Shown: positions 25,458 to 33,636 of the stretch, piece by piece
Numbering within the stretch: position 1 is the stretch's first letter
How the letters are laid out: the number at the start of each line of letters is the position of its first letter
From: Ohtaekwangia sp035628875
GTDB taxonomy: Bacteria > Bacteroidota > Bacteroidia > Cytophagales > Cyclobacteriaceae
NCBI GenBank assembly: GCA_035628875.1
Contig: DASPIZ010000091.1
Location: 62,001 to 126,000, forward strand
DNA: 64,000 bases
Reading direction: 5' to 3'
Position numbers and translations under genes: made by a program
Notes under the pieces: model-generated
Databases searched by the model: none
Told to the model about the DNA's origin: nothing
What the model saw: only the letters and a program-made list of their open reading frames with translations

Positions 25458-28436
25458 ATGAGTAAAAAGAAAGATAAAGCGAACATTACACCTGTTGTTA
25501 TCAAACCCGGCGAAAACGGTGGCAATGGCGAGGATGTTATACACAGCATTGGCCTCGATGGCCTGTACCAGAACTGGTTTCTTGATTATGCGTCGTACGT
25601 AATTCTGGAACGTGCTGTTCCCAGGATTGAAGACGGATTCAAGCCTGTTCAGCGCAGGATCATGCACTCACTCAAAGAGATGGATGATGGCCGTTTTAAT
25701 AAAGTCGCCAACGTGATTGGTAATACCATGCAGTATCACCCTCACGGTGATGCCGCGATTGGTGAAGCCATCGTGAACATCGGACAAAAAGATATCCTGA
25801 TTGAAACCCAGGGTAACTGGGGGGATATACGCACAGGCGATAGCGCTGCTGCACCACGTTACATTGAAGCCAGGCTTTCAAAATTTGCACTCGACGTCGT
25901 GTATAATGCGCAGACAACAGAGTGGCAATTGTCATACGATGGTCGGAAAAAAGAACCCGTAACACTTCCGGTTAAATTTCCTTTACTGCTTGCCCAGGGC
26001 GTTGAAGGTATTGCCGTCGGACTTTCTACGAAGATCCTGCCGCACAATTTCAACGAACTGATCAAAGCTTCGATTGATGTGTTGAAAGGAAAGAACCCAA
26101 AGATATTTCCCGATTTCCCAACTGGTGGTCAGGCTGACTTTACAGAGTACAACCAAGGCCTCAGAGGAGGGAAGATCAAAGTTAGAGCTAAGATTGAAGT
26201 AGTCGACAAAAAAACACTGGCTATCAAGCAGATACCATTTGCTACAACAACAACTTCCTTAATGGAATCCATTGTTAAAGCCAGTGAAAAAGGCCAGATC
26301 AAAATCAAACAGGTTATTGATAATACGGCCAGTGAAGTGGAGATTCTGGTGCTCCTCCAGCCCAACCAATCTCCGGAGATTGCCATCGATGCCTTGTATG
26401 CTTTTACCGATTGTGAGATCAGCATTTCGCCCAACGCCTGTGTGATCGTCGAGGACAAACCGAAGTTCATGCCGGTTAACGAGATCCTCAAATACAATAC
26501 GAATCAAACCTTAGAGCTCCTTAAAAAGGAACTGCAGATCCGTAAAGCGGAACTGATGGAGAAGATTTTGTTTTCATCCCTTGAAAAGATCTTCATTGAA
26601 AACAGGATCTATCGAAAAATCGAAGAAGCTGAAAGCTGGGAAGAAGTGATTTCAACAATCGACAAAGGGTTGAAACCTCACAAGGATAAATTTTACAGGG
26701 AGATCACCCGCGATGACATCATTCGGCTAACCGAGATCAGGATCAAACGCATCTCGCGTTACGATTCATTTAAAGCCGATGAACAACTCAAGGACCTTCA
26801 GAAAGAACTAAAAGAAACACAGCATCACCTGAAGCATCTCACGGATTACGCCATTAACTATTATCAGCAATTGCTGGAGAAATATGGCAAAGGACGTGAA
26901 CGCAAAACAGAGATCAAGAGCTTCCAGTCGGTAACGGCGGTTGAGGTTATTGCCAACAACCAGAAACTATATGTAAACCGTCAGGATGGTTTCGTAGGAT
27001 ATGGATTGAAGCGCGACGAACTCATCAGTGATTGCTCGGACCTCGATGATATCATCGCCATCCGTAAAGATGGGAAGATGCTGGTATCCCGTATCCAGGA
27101 AAAGGTCTTCATGGGTAAGGACATCCAATATGTTGGTATCTGGAAGAAAGGGGATGACCGCATGGTTTACAACGTCATCTATTGGGATTCGAAAGCCGGA
27201 AAAGGTTTTGCAAAACGTTTTAACCTTCCTGGTGTGATCCGCGACAAGGAGTATGACCTGACCCAGGGAAATGCCAATTCAAAACTTTTGTATGTGAGCG
27301 CGAATCCGAATGGCGAAGCTGAATCGGTTGAAGTAAAACTGTCGCAAGCCAGCACGGCGCGGAAGAAAATCTTCAAGTACGATTTTTCAGAACTCGAAGT
27401 AAAAGGACGTGGTGCCAAAGGAAACATCATCACCAAATACCCGATCCGGAAAGTTGATTTTCTGAAAGCAGGAACTTCAACCTTAAGCAAACTGGATCTC
27501 TGGTACGATGCAGATTCCGGCAGGTTAAACAAAGATGGCCGTGGTAAGAAGCTTGGCAAATTCGATGGTGATGATCAGCTCATTGCTTTCATGCGCAACG
27601 GAACATATAAGATCACGAATTACGACCTGACGAACCGGTATGATCCTGAGAAAACTTTGCTTGTAGAAAAGTACAATGCCGAGAAAGCAGTTTCCGCCGT
27701 ATATGTTGATGGAGAAAGTAAACAATTCATGGTGAAACGTTTCATGATCGAAACCAGTACACCAGATAAGGAATTTGGTTTTATCTCCGAAGGCATCGGA
27801 TCGCGTCTTGTGGTTGCTACAACAAGCGAAACGCCGGAAGTAGAAGTAGAGCTTATTAAAAACAAAGACAAGGGCAAAGTGAAAGAAGTCGTTAATCTTG
27901 AAGAGATTGTCGACATCAAAGGATGGAAAGCCATAGGCAACCGGTTATCGCAATACAAGATCACCAAAGTAAATCTCCTCGAAGAAGAGGAGGTTGCATC
28001 CGAAGAAAACGAAGCCGATAACGAGGCGACTGAAACAGAAGGTTCTCAGTCGTCCAAAAAAAAAATCAGCGAACCTGAGCAAGAACCGGAGCCAGAGCCA
28101 ACCATTGAAGACGACGGGCAAGTCAGTCTCTTCGGCGAAAAGCCCCGCCAAGAAAGCCAAAGCTCCGGCGAAAAGCCCAGGCTCAAAGCAGAGCAGCAAA
28201 GCCTCTTCGGCGCGCCAGGTGAAACCACCCGCGAAAGCCAAAAAGGGAGCCAAAGCACCAGCCAAAGTAGCCAAAGCGAAAAAGGCAGCGAAAGCGCCAA
28301 CCAAAGTAGCCAAGGCGAAAAAAGCAGCGAAAGCAAAGAAGAAACGATAAAAGATGAAAGTGCTACTACGCAAGGTCCCGATAAAAAAGATGATAAAGCC
28401 TTTGGCGTAGGGGATACGATTGAGTTTGAGATTTAA
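25458..28436 (+). CDS. parC: DNA topoisomerase IV subunit A
   Basis: The DNA-cleaving subunit of topoisomerase IV, 992 residues as read. The winged-helix active site has Tyr135 in SAAAPRYIEARL. The segment YHPHGDAAIGEA replaces the gyrase-type HGDSxVY. The tower, coiled coil and beta-pinwheel follow, but no GyrA box is present, consistent with topoisomerase IV. From about residue 840 the tail is acidic, then low-complexity. Between about 28140 and 28345 the tail reads better in the +1 frame as an Ala/Lys/Pro-rich, histone-H1-like sequence, suggesting two compensating frameshifts in this annotation frame or in the gene. The main frame ends AFGVGDTIEFEI. The catalytic part is intact. Confidence 0.93.
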   Translation: MSKKKDKANITPVVIKPGENGGNGEDVIHSIGLDGLYQNWFLDYASYVILERAVPRIEDGFKPVQRRIMHSLKEMDDGRFNKVANVIGNTMQYHPHGDAAIGEAIVNIGQKDILIETQGNWGDIRTGDSAAAPRYIEARLSKFALDVVYNAQTTEWQLSYDGRKKEPVTLPVKFPLLLAQGVEGIAVGLSTKILPHNFNELIKASIDVLKGKNPKIFPDFPTGGQADFTEYNQGLRGGKIKVRAKIEVVDKKTLAIKQIPFATTTTSLMESIVKASEKGQIKIKQVIDNTASEVEILVLLQPNQSPEIAIDALYAFTDCEISISPNACVIVEDKPKFMPVNEILKYNTNQTLELLKKELQIRKAELMEKILFSSLEKIFIENRIYRKIEEAESWEEVISTIDKGLKPHKDKFYREITRDDIIRLTEIRIKRISRYDSFKADEQLKDLQKELKETQHHLKHLTDYAINYYQQLLEKYGKGRERKTEIKSFQSVTAVEVIANNQKLYVNRQDGFVGYGLKRDELISDCSDLDDIIAIRKDGKMLVSRIQEKVFMGKDIQYVGIWKKGDDRMVYNVIYWDSKAGKGFAKRFNLPGVIRDKEYDLTQGNANSKLLYVSANPNGEAESVEVKLSQASTARKKIFKYDFSELEVKGRGAKGNIITKYPIRKVDFLKAGTSTLSKLDLWYDADSGRLNKDGRGKKLGKFDGDDQLIAFMRNGTYKITNYDLTNRYDPEKTLLVEKYNAEKAVSAVYVDGESKQFMVKRFMIETSTPDKEFGFISEGIGSRLVVATTSETPEVEVELIKNKDKGKVKEVVNLEEIVDIKGWKAIGNRLSQYKITKVNLLEEEEVASEENEADNEATETEGSQSSKKKISEPEQEPEPEPTIEDDGQVSLFGEKPRQESQSSGEKPRLKAEQQSLFGAPGETTRESQKGSQSTSQSSQSEKGSESANQSSQGEKSSESKEETIKDESATTQGPDKKDDKAFGVGDTIEFEI

Positions 28437-28560
28437 GAAGCGAATCGTTTTGTTGATCTGAACTGTTGGATTAGCAAGGCGATTTGTTTTTTAAGGCTTG
28501 TGGCCGAGCTTAATATCGATAGTTAATTGTTGGAGGGATTACACCAAGTACAATCATTAT

Positions 28561-28665
28561 ATGATGACATTACTCATCCAGGCGTTGTTATTATTATTTA
28601 TGCTGATTAATTGTAACGTCAAAGTACAGTCGGAACACGCACTAACCGCAACCTCTTCGAAGTGA
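28561..28665 (+). pseudogene. possible lipoprotein gene stump
   Basis: A 34-codon frame from the ATG at 28561 has a hydrophobic signal segment and a lipobox-like MLINC, then only about 16 residues before the stop. It resembles the 5' end of the small lipoprotein genes in this island. The rest of 28437-28889 shows no coding character. Chance cannot be excluded. Confidence 0.25.
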
Positions 28666-28889
28666 AATGTATGTTAAGCTCTTTCTTGGCGTGCGTTTTA
28701 TTACTTACATCCTTGTTTACCCGGGGGTAATAACGCGAATTTAGATTGGTAGAGAGCTTTGAAACCGATTATTGACTTAGCCGTAGCATAATCGACGACG
28801 TCTCAAATTGAAGGAAAATCAGAGTATTGATAAATAAGGGTTAAAACGGAATCATTATATTTGGTTGTTAGCAACCATTTTCATTTAAC

Positions 28890-29375
28890 ATGATATCAAG
28901 ATTTTTGACACTCTTGTTGGCATTAATCCTTCTTAGTTGCAATCAAAGCACAGAAAAAGAACGGAGACTCTTAAAGTTGCGTTCTCTTATTCCTTACTTT
29001 GAAGTTGAAGGCATTTCTATGGATGCAGGGCGCATTGATTCATTAAAGCCGCATAGCCTATTTCGAGCAAAGCTTTCACGGCGCTTTTTAGGGACGAAAG
29101 ATTCTTTGGGTAATAATCTCTTGAATGATTTTAAGGGATATTACTTTGAAATATCGGCAGATACGGCCAGAAATTGGAAGGTAACTTACCCTTTCAAGAA
29201 GATGAGCAAGTTTGTCACTACGAGAAATGATACTGCTTATATTGAAATCCCAACGGACACTCTCTACCGCTACGGATATGACTCGCTATTATGGAACGCT
29301 GGTTTTTATATTATTTCTACAGAAAATACAAATGAGTGGCATTATCTTGGTGGAAAGTGGATCCTTTTAAAATGA
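28890..29375 (+). CDS. hypothetical lipoprotein (cassette 1)
   Basis: A 161-residue predicted lipoprotein: signal segment TLLLALILLSC with lipobox LLSC (Cys at 17), then a mature domain rich in short beta-prone stretches, ending GGKWILLK. I recognise no family. It is tightly packed: a GTTAGC motif lies at 28867-28872 upstream, and the attC-like inverted repeat begins 9 bp after its stop codon. This is the spacing seen in integron gene cassettes, so I treat it as a cassette gene of unknown function that would act on the periplasmic side of a membrane. Confidence 0.7.
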   Translation: MISRFLTLLLALILLSCNQSTEKERRLLKLRSLIPYFEVEGISMDAGRIDSLKPHSLFRAKLSRRFLGTKDSLGNNLLNDFKGYYFEISADTARNWKVTYPFKKMSKFVTTRNDTAYIEIPTDTLYRYGYDSLLWNAGFYIISTENTNEWHYLGGKWILLK

Positions 29376-29383
29376 AAACAGTT

Positions 29384-29511
29384 GCTAACAAAATGTTATG
29401 CCAGCTTGGGGTTCAGTGTTGTCATTAATTTTTGTTTCTTAATTTCGCTCGTCAAGGTGGGACAAGACTCACTTCGTGAAAACCCAAGCCGTCACAAACA
29501 TAAACGTTAGC
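29384..29511 (+). repeat. attC-like site 1
   Basis: A 128-bp imperfect inverted repeat between two genes. The left box is GCTAAC (29384-29389) and the right box GTTAGC (29506-29511). The left arm around GCCAGCTTGGGGTTC pairs with the right arm around GAAAACCCAAGCCGTC with bulges. It starts 9 bp after one stop codon and ends 10 bp before the next start codon, as in integron cassettes. The boxes match attC R''/R' except at one position. Confidence 0.6.
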
Positions 29512-29521
29512 GCCAATACCA

Positions 29522-30517
29522 ATGAACGGACCCACAAGAAAATTAACGGAGTACTCGATCATCATGCAAATGACAAAGATTTCGATTTGTCAACAGGACG
29601 ATTTGGATTCTCAAACAATAAAGCGAGAGTTTGATAAGGATTATCCATGCCACGTCTATTTTATCTGCAGACGGCCAAGAGTCAGAATTATTCCAGATAA
29701 ATGCTCAATCAAGGGAGATCTTATGACGCTGACGTTTGGCATTCAAAAACAATTTGAATTTCATGAATATCAGTTTAGAGGTCGGCTGGAAATGGATTGC
29801 TCGAATTTGCGAATTGTTTCGGAATATCCATATAGTAAATTCCAAGTGGTGCAGAATGGGAATGTTGTTATTGGTGCGAAGAGTTCGCTCTACTACAATA
29901 TGCACCTTCGAGAATATAATAGTGATATGGACTTGGACGTGCTATATGTAGGCCAGTCTTATGGTGAAAATGGATCCAGAACTGCACCCGATAGATTGAT
30001 GCAACACTCAACACTACAGAAAATCTATTCAGAGGCAATTCAAAACAATCCTGACTATGAAATATGGTTATGCCTTTTGAGTTTTGACAGGACCATGATC
30101 ACATCTATTGATGGCACGTCACAACACTCTAAAAGGCAAGATAATAATGATACAAAAAAGGCTGCGACTGCAATGAATAAGTTTATTAATAATGAACTTG
30201 ATGAACGTCAAATCGTAAATTTTACTGAAGCAGCACTTATTAAATATTTTAAACCAATTTATAATAAAGAGTATAAGGATAAATTTCCAAACCCGGCTCA
30301 CAAGTCTTATAGTGAGTGTTATGACCTGGACGTAAATTCTATATGTTTTGAAATGGAGACAGATTGTATCGCATCCCGCCTTTTTTCTCAAAACATCTCT
30401 CCGGCTTTTACCCACTTGGGCAGTTTCACTCTTGAGACAAGGGAGAAACGGATTAATATATTTGACATACTCGACAACAGTTTTAAAGTTGAGAATCTTA
30501 GTGTAGTGATTGAGTAA
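29522..30517 (+). CDS. hypothetical protein with a GIY-YIG-like nuclease signature
   Basis: A 331-residue soluble protein. Residues 140-250 carry a degenerate GIY-YIG pattern: VLYVGQSYG (140-148; VLYVG in place of the YIG strand), Arg158 and His162 in DRLMQH, and a downstream EAALIKYFKPIYN (Glu236, Asn248) like the metal-binding Glu and terminal PxxN of that superfamily. The first 130 residues are a separate, unrecognised domain; the last 80 include an acidic strand region. If real, it would be a DNA-cutting or repair-type nuclease. It is a cassette gene: attC-like site 1 precedes it, and a group II intron end interrupts the site right after it (30532). Function unproven. Confidence 0.55.
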   Translation: MNGPTRKLTEYSIIMQMTKISICQQDDLDSQTIKREFDKDYPCHVYFICRRPRVRIIPDKCSIKGDLMTLTFGIQKQFEFHEYQFRGRLEMDCSNLRIVSEYPYSKFQVVQNGNVVIGAKSSLYYNMHLREYNSDMDLDVLYVGQSYGENGSRTAPDRLMQHSTLQKIYSEAIQNNPDYEIWLCLLSFDRTMITSIDGTSQHSKRQDNNDTKKAATAMNKFINNELDERQIVNFTEAALIKYFKPIYNKEYKDKFPNPAHKSYSECYDLDVNSICFEMETDCIASRLFSQNISPAFTHLGSFTLETREKRINIFDILDNSFKVENLSVVIE

Positions 30518-30531
30518 GGTACTGGCGCTAA

Positions 30532-30961
30532 TCGAGTAGACGGCCTCGCCACTAAATAGCAGCGAGGTTCGCCTCTACACCACTGTATCCCGAAGCTTCG
30601 GGAGATCACGTATACAGCGGTTCATTAAGATCAGGAGATACTTGTTCGTAGTATGAGAACATAGATTCATAGCCTCTCTTGAAAAGCCTTTCCACCGTGA
30701 TCGTTGTTCCTAAGATTGGATATTGTGCCACTGCCCATCCACCCATTCGTGTACGACTCCATGCATAGGCCTGACCGTTGTGAATACCTAAAAGAATAAG
30801 ATTCTTTCGTTTTCGTTTAGGTTTCTTCTCCGGAACATTTCGGGATTCCGACTTCGTCGGAACACTTTCCAGATGCAATACCTAAACCGGTTGCGTAGCC
30901 AGCCATCCAGCTCTTTGAGTTTGGATTGCATACTTCCCATACGGATACACAGGATGTTACG
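30532..30961 (-). mobile_element. group II intron remnant 1 with maturase/RT C-terminus
   Basis: On the minus strand the C-terminal part of a group II intron reverse transcriptase/maturase is recognisable. SKLKELDGWLRNRFRYCIWK (ATG at 30940) continues, after a frameshift near 30840, as ILLGIHNGQAYAWSRTRMGG and ends SPDLNEPLYT at 30606. Downstream come a domain V-like hairpin and a domain VI-like hairpin, ending CTACTCGA at 30532. The catalytic RT domains and the intron 5' half are missing. The 3' exon begins TTAGCGCC, i.e. the intron end falls inside GGCGCTAA, the expected left box of the attC-like site after the preceding gene. Confidence 0.7.
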
Positions 30962-30964
30962 CCG

Positions 30965-31166
30965 ACATCCTTACGATAATCTGGTTGAGTATAAAGGCTT
31001 ACTAAATATTGAAACGTATGTGTGCCAGCACTCCCAACTTGTGAAGGCTAAAGGATGAAACACTATCGGTAAGCCGTGTGAGGGAAAACATCAAGCACGG
31101 TTTGATCAAGGGGGCACTGCCAAATGCAAGATATTTATTTATCTTCGTTGGCAGGCTCTACTCTAC
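30965..31166 (+). mobile_element. 3' end of a second, oppositely oriented group II intron
   Basis: On the plus strand, a domain V-like hairpin begins AGCCGTGTGAGG at 31072 and closes with CACGGTTT (to about 31104). It is followed by a domain VI-like hairpin (CTGCCAA with TTGGCAG, about 31117-31155) and a CTCTACTCTAC end at 31166. This is the usual 3' architecture of bacterial group II introns. No RT homology on this strand is preserved upstream. It is fused tail to tail with remnant 1. Confidence 0.55.
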
Positions 31167-31203
31167 TGGGCAAGGCGTTTTCGAGCGACAGAGTTTCAAT
31201 AAA

Positions 31204-31479
31204 ATGACTAACACGAACGATAAGAAACAGGAAACACTGGACATAGTTTTAATGGCCACTTACTTTTTTATTCCCTTCTACGGACTAAGAATTGCTGCCG
31301 AGAATTACTTATTCGTGGACGACTTAGGCGTGACATATGGAGTAGTGGTAGCTTTAGTTAGTAGCATTCCGGTGACAATTTATTTGACGGCATTAAAATC
31401 AAGGAAGACAAAAATTAAAATCATCGGACTAGGTATCTTGTTCGTCATCGTTACAATAATTAATATTATGGTTTATTAA
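31204..31479 (+). CDS. small membrane protein (cassette gene)
   Basis: A 91-residue protein with three predicted membrane helices (about 13-33, 38-60, 68-90) and a short charged N-terminus (TNTNDKKQET). An upstream frame to 31078 runs through intron sequence, so I chose the ATG at 31204. No family recognised. It lies between two group II intron remnants. Its stop codon is 25 bp from the 3' end of remnant 2, which falls in a GGCCCACAA motif that I take as the left box of a degenerate attC-like site. Confidence 0.6.
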   Translation: MTNTNDKKQETLDIVLMATYFFIPFYGLRIAAENYLFVDDLGVTYGVVVALVSSIPVTIYLTALKSRKTKIKIIGLGILFVIVTIINIMVY

Positions 31480-31503
31480 AGTGTGGAAACGCCCGGCCCA
31501 CAA

Positions 31504-31910
31504 TCGAGTAGACGACCCACCAGTAAAACTGCGAAGAGCGCCTCTCACACCACGTAGCGTACGGATCTCGTACTACGCGGTTCGTTAAGCATAACGTAGC
31601 CGCTCTTTACACCAACCACGTCTTTGTCGTACTTTAAGAAGGGGCTAATCAGCCACTCGGCCACTGCGTCCACATCGCTGGAAATCCCGGATAAGTTTCG
31701 AACTGCTTATTCACTTTAGCAGCCTCAGTATACCGTTTCTGTTCGTCGGTACCGGTGTTTGCAGTCTCGCTTCCCTCAGTGTGCTTGCCTCACGACAGAC
31801 CACTCCCGCAGATTAGCGGGACAGGCAAGGCGACTTGCTAATTGGCTTCGCCAACTCGCCAGTGAGAGACTTTCACACTCTGGAATTTTAGGTTTCTTGC
31901 GATACCAGTA
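31504..31910 (-). mobile_element. group II intron remnant 2 (ORF-less, 5' end lost)
   Basis: This is homologous over most of its length to the element at 33637-34054. The minus strand runs from a domain I-like GTGTGAAAGTCTCTCACTGG through a short linker to a domain V-like hairpin (from GAACCGCGTAGTACGAG) and a domain VI-like hairpin, ending CTACTCGA at 31504. Similarity to the intact copy stops near 31905 before the 5' GTGTG. No protein-coding frame is present. The 3' exon begins TTGTGGGCC. Confidence 0.65.
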
Positions 31911-32076
31911 GGTTGGCGACAAGTTTTTTGAACATGAAGGACTACTATAAAGTCTTAGGCGTTGACAACGGTTGTATCCCGTTTCAAAATTGTAACGGTT
32001 TGATACTTTTGAAGCCCGCAATCGCCTACTTTGCATATACTCAACGTTACCAGCAATGCTGTTAGGAGAGATTAGC

Positions 32077-32694
32077 ATGAAAATAACTAAATACATTTGG
32101 CCAATTATTTTTCTTTCAAGTGTTTCGATTGGAACGTACTACTTACTAATTTATCTGGACCTAGTAACGGATAGTGAAAAAAGAGTTACATGGATTTTTA
32201 CGATTCTCGGGCTAGCTTTCGGAATATTTCAATTTTGGGTTAGCGAGGTCAACAATAAAATACGACGGGACTACGAGTTAAAATATGAAGCCTATAAGGA
32301 GCTTAATAAAACAATTCAAGCTATCTCTGAAAAGCTGAATAATGAAATGGGAAAGGATGGAGAAATTGGTCCACATGGGTTAGTTACTTCACTAATGAAC
32401 TTAGTCAATCAATTTCAGGATACAGTCAAAACAAACGATGATTTTCTGTTTCCAGGACTCCAGTATAAACCTGGCTTTAACGCCTTGTCAAAAATATCGT
32501 TTAGAATACTTGAACGGGCGGATGAGATGCGGAAAAACATTGAAGACATGCAAAAGGAGAAAATTAGCGATGAAGGTTTGAATGCTGTCGTTGTTATTGA
32601 ACGAATGAACTGGCACAACGATACGCGAGCTCTCCTTGGAGAACTGCATGATATGAAGTATGATTTCTACAAGGAAGTAAAAAGATACCTATAA
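32077..32694 (+). CDS. membrane-anchored coiled-coil protein (cassette gene)
   Basis: A 205-residue protein with two N-terminal membrane helices (about 6-25 and 37-57), then a long helical, charged cytoplasmic region likely to form coiled coil (NNKIRRDYELKYEAYKELNK onward). The ATG at 32077 follows a purine-rich GGAGAG and directly precedes a basic residue and helix 1; an alternative ATG at 32056 adds seven residues. I recognise no family. attC-like site 2 begins 10 bp after its stop codon. Such orphan proteins are typical cassette cargo; no function can be assigned. Confidence 0.62.
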   Translation: MKITKYIWPIIFLSSVSIGTYYLLIYLDLVTDSEKRVTWIFTILGLAFGIFQFWVSEVNNKIRRDYELKYEAYKELNKTIQAISEKLNNEMGKDGEIGPHGLVTSLMNLVNQFQDTVKTNDDFLFPGLQYKPGFNALSKISFRILERADEMRKNIEDMQKEKISDEGLNAVVVIERMNWHNDTRALLGELHDMKYDFYKEVKRYL

Positions 32695-32703
32695 CGCACG
32701 GCC

Positions 32704-32784
32704 GCTAACAATGCAAATGGCACATTGTTGTTTTGTTGCTACCTTTGATATGAAAACGCCAACGCGCCATATGCTAGCGTTAGC
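32704..32784 (+). repeat. attC-like site 2
   Basis: An 81-bp imperfect inverted repeat: left box GCTAAC (32704-32709), right box GTTAGC (32779-32784). The left arm AATGCAAATGGCACATTG pairs, with bulges, with the right arm CGCGCCATATGCTAGC. It occupies nearly all the space between a stop codon (32694) and the next ATG (32803). Confidence 0.62.
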
Positions 32785-32802
32785 GCAAATGCATTCAGAA
32801 CG

Positions 32803-33141
32803 ATGGATCAGGAATTAGTAGACTATATTATAAATCACTACTCCTATTTTTTCTCTCTTCGAGAATCAGCGGCATACAAGCATTCTTTTGCAGCCGAGAA
32901 GGCTGGGAACTTTAAATCCCAGGAACTTAAAGACAAAATCATCCGCTACTTGGGAACCAACGAAAAAGATGCGTTACAACTATTAAACAATGGCTTTCAG
33001 GAATTCAAGCGAAGATCAGCTGAGAGAATATTAAAGGAGCATCCTGATGAAGTGGTTATTAATTTATGCCCGCAGTGTGGACGACTTGCCAGGACACCAT
33101 TAGCTAAACAATGTAGACAATGTGGACATAACTGGCACTGA
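32803..33141 (+). CDS. small protein with C-terminal zinc ribbon (cassette gene)
   Basis: A 112-residue soluble protein. The N-terminal 80 residues are helical and charged. The C-terminus is a four-cysteine zinc ribbon, CPQC at about 93-96 and CRQC at about 106-109, preceded by VVINL and followed by GHNWH. Proteins with this pattern are common orphans in Bacteroidota; a nucleic-acid or protein-binding role is only a guess. It is bounded on both sides by attC-like sites (19 bp after site 2, 28 bp before site 3), which makes it the best-delimited cassette in the window. Confidence 0.65.
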   Translation: MDQELVDYIINHYSYFFSLRESAAYKHSFAAEKAGNFKSQELKDKIIRYLGTNEKDALQLLNNGFQEFKRRSAERILKEHPDEVVINLCPQCGRLARTPLAKQCRQCGHNWH

Positions 33142-33169
33142 AGGAGATTCGCCAATGAAAATTACGAGC

Positions 33170-33256
33170 GCTAACATAAGCTTCCATAAGTCATGGCAGC
33201 ACGATTGATATTAATTTGATTATTTTGTGCCGCCGCGCCTTATAGTAAACGTTGGC
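33170..33256 (+). repeat. attC-like site 3
   Basis: An 87-bp imperfect inverted repeat: left box GCTAAC (33170-33175), right box GTTGGC (33251-33256). The left arm TTCCATAAGTCATGGCAGCAC pairs with the right arm GTGCCGCCGCGCCTTATA with bulges. It lies between the zinc-ribbon gene and the next ATG at 33293. Confidence 0.62.
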
Positions 33257-33292
33257 GGTCATGCTTAATGAAGACCCAGTAGCTGGGACAAA

Positions 33293-33610
33293 ATGAAAGA
33301 AGAGAATCAAATAGTTGAACCTCCGGACGAGTTGGACGGAGCAAGGGTTATTAGGTGGGCATGGTCCGGGGTCGAGCCTTTTGGACACCTGCCTATAGTT
33401 GGCAGCGACACAGACAACGTCTCGAGTGCCTCAGTTGAAATATTCGGCCTCGCGATTTGTCAATACGATGACTCGGATAATTTTTACAGATTTAGTTGCG
33501 ATAAGGACTGGGAAGTCCAACACGACGGAGTATTCGAATCTGTTGACGATGCACTGAGACAACTTCCCAATCAATATAAGTTGGCGACAGGCAAATGGTG
33601 GACAAAATAA
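33293..33610 (+). CDS. hypothetical protein (cassette gene)
   Basis: A 105-residue acidic, soluble protein without signal peptide or membrane helix. A central segment (FGLAICQYDDSDNFYRFSCD) and the C-terminal VDDALRQLPNQY resemble small immunity- or SMI1-like folds only in general character; I recognise no family. It follows attC-like site 3 by 36 bp. Ten bases after its stop codon begins GACGCACGAACCACCAC, the interrupted left arm of attC-like site 4. Confidence 0.6.
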   Translation: MKEENQIVEPPDELDGARVIRWAWSGVEPFGHLPIVGSDTDNVSSASVEIFGLAICQYDDSDNFYRFSCDKDWEVQHDGVFESVDDALRQLPNQYKLATGKWWTK

Positions 33611-33636
33611 AACATCGGTGACGCACGAACCACCAC

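Noticed and set aside
27994..28350. Separate basic Ala/Lys-rich gene overlapping parC
   Set aside because: It has no start signal of its own and its first part is not protein-like. I treat the Ala/Lys segment as a frame problem of the parC tail.
29705..30415. Minus-strand frames within the GIY-YIG-like gene
   Set aside because: Antisense shadows of a convincing plus-strand gene without starts or motifs of their own.
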